Assembly (NCBI GenBank): GCA_000621765.1
Contig: JHXJ01000006.1
Coordinates: forward strand, 62,001 to 126,000
Length of the DNA stretch: 64,000 nt
From: Ruminococcaceae bacterium AB4001
GTDB lineage: Bacteria > Bacillota > Clostridia > Saccharofermentanales > Saccharofermentanaceae
Reading direction: 5' to 3'
The notes under the pieces: generated by a model
Told to the model about the DNA's origin: nothing
The model's database searches: none
Seen by the model: only the letters and a program-made list of their open reading frames with translations
Made by a program: the position numbers and the translations under genes
Shown: piece by piece, positions 58,728 through 64,000 of the stretch
Layout: each line of letters opens with the position of its first letter
Position numbering within the stretch: position 1 is the first letter of the stretch

Positions 58728-60008
58728 ATGCCGATGACCATGACTCAGAAGATACTTGCTGACCATGCGGGGCTTGAAAGCGTTGCTCCGGGTGACCTTA
58801 TTGAAGCAAAGCTTGATTATGTAATGGGCAATGATGTTACTACACCGCCCGCGATCAAGGTGTTCAGACAGCTCGGTGTAAAGGATGTTTTCGACAAAGA
58901 CAGAGTCCTCATGATACAGGACCATTTCACTCCGAACAAAGACATTAAATCCGCTGAACTTAACAAGACGATGAGGTGCTTTGCCAGAGAGCAGGAGATC
59001 ACCCATTACTACGAACTCGGAAGAAGAGAGATGGGCATTGAGCATGTCATCCTTCCTGATAACGGAATCGTTCTTCCTGGTGATCTTGTTATCGGAGCGG
59101 ATTCACATACATGTACTTACGGCGCACTCGGCGCATTTTCAACAGGTGTTGGCTCGACCGATCTTGCATGCGCTATGGCAAGGGGCGTCACTTGGTTCAA
59201 GGTTCCCGAAGCGATAAAGATCAACCTTAAGGGCGTGTTCAAGAAGTTTGTTACCGGTAAGGATCTGATATTGAGCATTATCGGAATGATCGGTGTCGAC
59301 GGAGCTCTTTACAAGTCTTTGGAATTTGACGGTGAGGGCATCAAGGCACTTTCGATGGACGGACGTCTTACAGTCTGCAATATGGCTATCGAGTGCGGTG
59401 CTAAAAACGGTATCTTCCCGGTCGATAACTACACTCTCAAATATATTTCGAGAACAAATCCCGAAAGATTCATCAAGAGTGATTACAAGGTTTATGCAGC
59501 GGATGAAGATGCTGAATACAGTCAGGTGATAGACATTGATCTTAATGATATCGACCTTACTGTTGCATTGCCTCATCTGCCTTCAAATACCAGGAAGGCA
59601 TCAGAATGCGGCGACATGAAGATCGATCAGGTCGTTATCGGTTCATGCACCAACGGAAGGCTTGAAGACATCGGCGCAGCCGCAACGATACTTAAAGGAC
59701 TTAAGGTCCATAAAGATGTCAGGTGCATCGTTATTCCGGGCTCCCAGAAGGTATACAGGCAGGCGCTCGAAAACGGATGGCTTCAGATATTTGATGACGC
59801 AGGATGCGTTATTTCTACTCCGACTTGCGGACCTTGTCTTGGAGGACACATGGGAGTTCTTGCAAAGGGAGAAAGATGTGTATCGACAACTAACAGGAAT
59901 TTTGTCGGCCGTATGGGTGACACGGAATCCGAGGTAATACTGAGCGGTGTTCCTGTCGCCGCAAGTTCGGCTGTATTAGGGCGTGTAGGCACGCCGGATG
60001 AACTCTGA
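58728..60008 (+). CDS. leuC: 3-isopropylmalate dehydratase, large subunit
   Basis: 426 residues from the ATG at 58728, which has GGAGG upstream; an earlier in-frame ATG at 58707 lacks one. It isomerises 2-isopropylmalate to 3-isopropylmalate with an iron-sulfur cluster. Key motifs are [35 protein letters not shown] and [12 protein letters not shown], which give the three cluster cysteines. The length matches the archaeal/clostridial LeuC type, shorter than the enterobacterial form. It begins the leuCDB operon. Confidence 0.97.
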   Translation: MPMTMTQKILADHAGLESVAPGDLIEAKLDYVMGNDVTTPPAIKVFRQLGVKDVFDKDRVLMIQDHFTPNKDIKSAELNKTMRCFAREQEITHYYELGRREMGIEHVILPDNGIVLPGDLVIGADSHTCTYGALGAFSTGVGSTDLACAMARGVTWFKVPEAIKINLKGVFKKFVTGKDLILSIIGMIGVDGALYKSLEFDGEGIKALSMDGRLTVCNMAIECGAKNGIFPVDNYTLKYISRTNPERFIKSDYKVYAADEDAEYSQVIDIDLNDIDLTVALPHLPSNTRKASECGDMKIDQVVIGSCTNGRLEDIGAAATILKGLKVHKDVRCIVIPGSQKVYRQALENGWLQIFDDAGCVISTPTCGPCLGGHMGVLAKGERCVSTTNRNFVGRMGDTESEVILSGVPVAASSAVLGRVGTPDEL

Positions 60009-60023
60009 TAAGGGAGGTCTTTC

Positions 60024-60527
60024 ATGAAGGTCAGCGGCAAGGTTTTCAAATACGGTGACAACGTTGATACTGATGTCATCATTCCCGCAAGATATCTTAC
60101 ATCTGCAGATCCGGAACACCTTAAAGAGCACTGCATGGAAGATATAGACGATACCTTCAGGGAAAGGGTAAAGCCCGGTGATATCATGGTCGCGGGAAAG
60201 AATTTCGGATGCGGCTCTTCCAGGGAACATGCACCTGTCGCTATCAAAGCCAGCGGCATATCCCTAATCATCGCATCTGATTTTGCGAGGATCTTCTACC
60301 GTAATTCCATCAATGTCGGTCTTCCTATTCTTGAATGTCCGGAAGCTGCAGAAAAGATCTGCGAAGGCGATGAGATCGAAGCTGATTTTGATACGGGAAT
60401 CATTACTGATAAGACTACGGGCGAAAGCTTTCAGGCAAAGGCTTTTCCTGAGTTTATAAAGAACATTATGGCCAGTGGCGGACTTGTCGGATATACGGAG
60501 TCCGGTTTAAAGAGTCAGGGGTTTTAA
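60024..60527 (+). CDS. leuD: 3-isopropylmalate dehydratase, small subunit
   Basis: 167 residues, the short LeuD type that goes with the LeuC above. Motifs are [29 protein letters not shown] and the tail [10 protein letters not shown]. It forms the swivelling part of the active site. The gap after leuC is 15 bp and before leuB 1 bp. Confidence 0.97.
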   Translation: MKVSGKVFKYGDNVDTDVIIPARYLTSADPEHLKEHCMEDIDDTFRERVKPGDIMVAGKNFGCGSSREHAPVAIKASGISLIIASDFARIFYRNSINVGLPILECPEAAEKICEGDEIEADFDTGIITDKTTGESFQAKAFPEFIKNIMASGGLVGYTESGLKSQGF

Positions 60528-60528
60528 T

Positions 60529-61635
60529 ATGGCAAAAAAATATAACATAGCAGTCATTCCGGGTGACGGCATCGGTCCTGAGATAACCTCAGCTGCAATT
60601 GAAGTGCTTGAGACGGCAGCTTCAAGAAAGGATATTGAGATCTTCACAAAAGAACTCAAAGCGGGCGGTGCCGCCATAGATCTATACGGAATTCCGCTTC
60701 CGCAGGAGACGATCTCTGCGGCAAAGGAAAGCGATGCAGTACTGCTTGGCGCAGTCGGAGGACCAAAGTGGGACAATATAGAACCTGAAAACAGACCGGA
60801 AAGAGCTTTGCTCGGTCTCAGATCGGGATTAGGATTATATGCCAATATCAGACCTGTAAAAGTCTATTCGGAATTGGCAGATGCTTCTCCTCTCAAGAAC
60901 CCGGGAAACATTGACTTTGTTATAGTAAGGGAGCTTACCGGAGGCATCTATTTCGGTAAGAGCGGTGTATATCAGAGCGGTGACCGTCTTTCCGACGGTA
61001 CTGTTAAAGGCAAGATCGCTTACGATACGGAGAGCTACTCCGAAGGAGAGATCAACAGGATACTGAAGATATCGTTCGAGCTTGCAATGAAGAGAAGAAA
61101 GAAGCTGACTCTCGTAGACAAGGCAAACGTTCTTACATCAAGCAGGATGTGGAGGACTCTTGCAAGCCAGATGAGCTTTGATTTCCCGGAAGTTGAGTTC
61201 GAATGCCTGTATATCGACAATGCTGCAATGCAGCTTATCAGCAGACCTTCGAGCTTTGACGTCATCGTAACGAGCAATCTTTTCGGTGACATCTTATCCG
61301 ATGAGGCAGGGCAGATCGCAGGATCGATCGGCACGCTTCCTTCGGCGTCCATCGGAACTCCCGGAACTCCCGGACTCTTTGAACCCATTCACGGTTCCGC
61401 TCCTGATATCGCAGGACAGAACAAGGCTAATCCCATGGGCGCTATCCTCTCTGTTGCAATGATGATGAGGACTATGTTCAACGAGGAAGAGATAGCTTCT
61501 GATATTGAGAATGCAGTAAAGAAGACGCTCGAAAAGGGACTTCGCACAAGCGACATTACCTTTATCGGCGAGAATAATAACATAACGCTTGTCGGAACCA
61601 GAGAGATAGCTAAGGACATTATCGATAATCTCTGA
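60529..61635 (+). CDS. leuB: 3-isopropylmalate dehydrogenase
   Basis: 368 residues. It oxidises and decarboxylates 3-isopropylmalate with NAD. Motifs: IPGDGIGPEITSAAIEVLE at the start, VRELTGGIYFG, DKANVLTSSRMW, DVIVTSNLFGDILSDEA and the NAD-binding PIHGSAPDIAGQNKANP. With leuCD it gives three of the four leucine steps; leuA is not in the window. The next gene follows 27 bp later. Confidence 0.98.
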   Translation: MAKKYNIAVIPGDGIGPEITSAAIEVLETAASRKDIEIFTKELKAGGAAIDLYGIPLPQETISAAKESDAVLLGAVGGPKWDNIEPENRPERALLGLRSGLGLYANIRPVKVYSELADASPLKNPGNIDFVIVRELTGGIYFGKSGVYQSGDRLSDGTVKGKIAYDTESYSEGEINRILKISFELAMKRRKKLTLVDKANVLTSSRMWRTLASQMSFDFPEVEFECLYIDNAAMQLISRPSSFDVIVTSNLFGDILSDEAGQIAGSIGTLPSASIGTPGTPGLFEPIHGSAPDIAGQNKANPMGAILSVAMMMRTMFNEEEIASDIENAVKKTLEKGLRTSDITFIGENNNITLVGTREIAKDIIDNL

Positions 61636-61662
61636 CAACAGACGGAAAAGAGGACATAACAG

Positions 61663-63201
61663 ATGGCTAAAAAGCTTGTCGCAGTGATCGATGTAGGATC
61701 GCTCACGGCGAGACTTAAGATATTCGAGATCGGATCTAAAGGAAAACCCAAGGAGATCGAAGCAGTCCGCAAATTTACGGGACTCGGCGCCAAATCTTAC
61801 AGCTCAGGAATCATCCAGCCTGCACAGGTCGATGAACTGTGCAAGTGCTTTAAGATGTTTGACGAGAAGTGTAAGGAATATGGTGTCGCAAGGGTATTCT
61901 GTGTTGCAACTTCAGCTTTCAGAGATGCATCCAATGCCGAAGTCGTAATCGAAAAGGTAAGAACGAGGACCGGATTTAAGATAAAGGTCCTGGATAACTC
62001 CATGGAGCGTTATTATCAGACGCTTGCCGTTCAGGCGATCTATCCTGATTTTGCAAGCATAATATCAGACGGTACCATGATACTTGATATCGGTTCAGGC
62101 TCCATTCAGGCTTCCGTTTACGACAAGTCTGAATTCTTATTCAGCCAGAATCTCCTGCTCGGATCTTTAAGGATCGCCGGAATGCTCAATGATCTCCAGA
62201 GCAAGACTATCCATTACGCTGAAGTCCTTCAGGAATTCGTTGCGCAGGATCTTGATGACTATCACGCGATGGAACCCAAGGGGATCATCTATAAGAATCT
62301 CATCGCATTTTCGGGCGAGATGGGTTATATCAAGAAGCTTGCCGGCAAGGACAGCATGAATTCAGTTGTTCTTACAAAGGATGAGTTCCTTAAGGTATAC
62401 GCTTATCTTTTGAAGGTAAGACCTTCAGATCTAACGCTCAAGGACAATATCCCGTCCATGATCGCTCCGCTTCTTCTTCCGACGGCACTTATCGTAAAGA
62501 ATATGCTTGAATACACAGGAGTAGAATCTATCTACATGCCCCATGCTTCTTTGTCAGACGGCATCATTTACTACTATTGTGTTAATTCACAGGGATTAAA
62601 GACCGATATCTCACCGGACAGTTATCTTATCTCTGCAGCAAGACACATTGCAAAACGTTACCGTTCAAGCAAGAAGCACATTGAATTCGTAGAGAAGGCT
62701 GCGCTCCAGTTTTTCGATGAGACCAAGAAGATCAGCGGACTCGGAAGCAGGGACAGACTGCTCCTTCAGATAGCGGTAATCCTGCATGAGATAGGTAAGT
62801 TCGTTCATTCGAGAAATCACAGTGACGCAGCTTATTCGATAATAAAGAATACGAATCTCATGGGACTTGATCATGATGAGATCAACATGCTCGCCATTAT
62901 TGTCAGGCTGTATCCGAGAAACAAGCCGTACGACAGCTACTACTATTCGATCCTGCCGCCTGATCAGAAAGTCATCGTGTCAAAACTCGCTTCTATCCTT
63001 AAGATAGCGGACGCGCTTGATGCTTCCCACAAACAGAAGGGCAGAAAGATCGAGTGCAAGATAAGAGAAGGAGAATTCTTCATTACATGTGATGCTTCCG
63101 AGGATATGACATTCGAGAAATGGGCATTCGAGAACAGGAGCGTCATGTTCGAAGACGTTATGGGAATCAAGCCGATCCTTAAGACCAGGAGGGAAGGTTA
63201 A
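61663..63201 (+). CDS. ppx: Ppx/GppA phosphatase with HD domain
   Basis: 512 residues. Residues 1-300 form the actin-like fold of exopolyphosphatase / guanosine pentaphosphatase (VIDVGSLTARLKIFEI, VATSAFRDASN, MILDIGSGSIQASVY). Residues about 320-500 are an HD domain (ILHEIGKFVHSRNHS, LDHDEINMLAIIVRLY). The protein probably removes phosphate from polyphosphate or pppGpp. The stop overlaps the ppk start, so synthesis and breakdown genes are coupled. AGAGGA precedes the ATG. Confidence 0.92.
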   Translation: MAKKLVAVIDVGSLTARLKIFEIGSKGKPKEIEAVRKFTGLGAKSYSSGIIQPAQVDELCKCFKMFDEKCKEYGVARVFCVATSAFRDASNAEVVIEKVRTRTGFKIKVLDNSMERYYQTLAVQAIYPDFASIISDGTMILDIGSGSIQASVYDKSEFLFSQNLLLGSLRIAGMLNDLQSKTIHYAEVLQEFVAQDLDDYHAMEPKGIIYKNLIAFSGEMGYIKKLAGKDSMNSVVLTKDEFLKVYAYLLKVRPSDLTLKDNIPSMIAPLLLPTALIVKNMLEYTGVESIYMPHASLSDGIIYYYCVNSQGLKTDISPDSYLISAARHIAKRYRSSKKHIEFVEKAALQFFDETKKISGLGSRDRLLLQIAVILHEIGKFVHSRNHSDAAYSIIKNTNLMGLDHDEINMLAIIVRLYPRNKPYDSYYYSILPPDQKVIVSKLASILKIADALDASHKQKGRKIECKIREGEFFITCDASEDMTFEKWAFENRSVMFEDVMGIKPILKTRREG

Positions 63202-64000
63202 TGGCAATCAAGAAGAGCGCGTCAGCGCGCAAAGGAAATACATCAGCAGCAAAGAAAAGTGTTGTGCTCGGTAAGGCGGGAACAAAAAAGACAACTGCCA
63301 AGTCTGCTGCAAAGAAGGCGCCGGTAAAGAAATCTGCTGCTTCAAAAAAGACTGCAGCTGCAAAAAAGAGTGTTGCATCAAAGAAGCCGGGCGAAAAGAA
63401 GTCAGCTTTGAAGAAGGCTTCTTTTGTTTCTTCTCCCGAGATCGTGGACGGCAGAATGCTTGAATCGAATTCATCATTTCTGAGCGGCAACGACTGCTTC
63501 TACAACCGTGAGCTTTCCTGGCTCGAGTTCGATGACAGAATTTTGCATGAGGCAAGAGATGTAAAGAATCCTCTGCTCGAGAGGCTCAACTTCCTGTCGA
63601 TCACAGCATCCAACCTTGATGAGTTCTACATCGTAAGAGTAGCATCTTTAAGAGACATGCAGAGTATCGATTTCGCAGAGCGCGACATTGCCGGTTTCTC
63701 TATAGACGAGCAGCTCGAAAGGATCGATCAGAAGACAAGAAGAACGATGTCACTGATGTATTCCACATACGGAAGATCCCTTGTTCCTTCGCTTGCGCAG
63801 GAAAAGATCTTCCTCAGGAACTATGATGACTTAAGCGACCAGCTCAAAGCTATTGCTGATTCATATTTCAAGACAGTCCTTTATCCGATCCTGACTCCTA
63901 TGGCGGTAGACTCGTCAAGACCTTTCCCTCTCATATATAACCGCATGCTCAACATGTGCGTAATGCTCGAAAACGAGCCCAAGAACGTTAAGCTCCAGGA
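63201..64000 (+). CDS. ppk: Polyphosphate kinase 1 with a lysine-rich N-terminal tail (3' end outside window)
   Basis: 266 residues are visible and the frame is open to the window end. From residue about 97 the sequence is PPK1 (CFYNRELSWLEFDDRILHEA, NPLLERLNFLSITASNLDEFYIVRVASL, FKTVLYPILTPMAVDSSRPFPLI). Residues 1-72 are an extra tail of Lys, Ala, Ser and Thr with about 23 lysines in AAKK-type repeats. The start is firm: AGGAGG lies 8 bp before the ATG, and the ATG overlaps the ppx stop. The catalytic His lies beyond the window. The tail resembles the histone-like protein at 54387. Confidence 0.93.
   Translation, partial: MAIKKSASARKGNTSAAKKSVVLGKAGTKKTTAKSAAKKAPVKKSAASKKTAAAKKSVASKKPGEKKSALKKASFVSSPEIVDGRMLESNSSFLSGNDCFYNRELSWLEFDDRILHEARDVKNPLLERLNFLSITASNLDEFYIVRVASLRDMQSIDFAERDIAGFSIDEQLERIDQKTRRTMSLMYSTYGRSLVPSLAQEKIFLRNYDDLSDQLKAIADSYFKTVLYPILTPMAVDSSRPFPLIYNRMLNMCVMLENEPKNVKLQ

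Overview
This looks like a chromosomal segment of a Gram-positive, low-to-mid GC Firmicute of the class Clostridia (an Oscillospiraceae, Lachnospiraceae or Saccharofermentans type of anaerobe). The reasons are AGGAGG-type ribosome binding sites, TTGACA-N17-TATAAT promoters, a clostridial two-cluster ferredoxin, LytTR/DUF3021 operons, a DUF6465 protein, and the Firmicute gene order tmk-holB-ricT-trmN6-rsmI-metG-tatD. The exact genus is not established. No phage, plasmid, transposase, integrase, CRISPR array or rRNA was seen. Layout. 1-7.1 kb: the end of a D,D-carboxypeptidase-like gene, a DeoR regulator, a large degenerate sialate O-acetylesterase-like protein, an AraC regulator and a folate operon (folE, folP, a folB-folK fusion). 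7.2-10.2 kb: a disordered basic protein, tmk, holB, ricT. 10.3-16.8 kb is accessory cargo inserted into the conserved order: ferredoxin, a GNAT-nitroreductase fusion, a TetR/SDR/condensation-like operon, and an ABC exporter with LytTR and DUF3021 genes. 16.8-23.1 kb resumes with trmN6-like, rsmI, metG and tatD, broken once by a PD-(D/E)XK-like gene and a structured intergenic element. Three tRNAs (Val, Asp, Phe) follow. 23.5-32.5 kb: a degenerate CPBP protein, a phosphodiester glycosidase-like membrane protein with a partner, a GH2 beta-galactosidase-like protein that lacks catalytic motifs, and two acyltransferases. 32.5-41.7 kb: a solute-binding-like lipoprotein divergent from a response regulator/ABC/two-permease/histidine-kinase operon, then a second LytTR/DUF3021 operon. 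41.7-54.1 kb: a transglutaminase-like lipoprotein, yhaM, a HAD phosphatase, an ECF S component, a methyltransferase, an FAD protein, two related lipoproteins, and a Nat-type ABC exporter in which one permease is fused to a CPBP protease. 54.3-64 kb: a lysine/alanine-rich histone-H1-like protein, a choline-binding-type surface protein, an ABC-F ATPase, leuCDB, and ppx-ppk, where PPK carries a lysine-rich N-terminal tail. How the parts work together. Housekeeping blocks (folate synthesis, DNA replication and translation, leucine synthesis, polyphosphate metabolism) alternate with envelope-stress and export modules. Three separate ABC-2 exporter systems occur in 40 kb, each with its own kind of control or partner: LytTR/DUF3021, a two-component system, or a fused protease. 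The most interesting observations are the two large enzyme-like proteins that have lost catalytic residues (1495-3753 and 27232-30618), the shared 21-bp-period operator repeats in front of both LytTR operons, the lysine-rich tail on polyphosphate kinase alongside a free histone-like protein, the ABC-CPBP fusion, and genes whose -10 boxes lie so close to the ATG that the mRNAs may be leaderless. All calls are by reading motifs; no database search was run.
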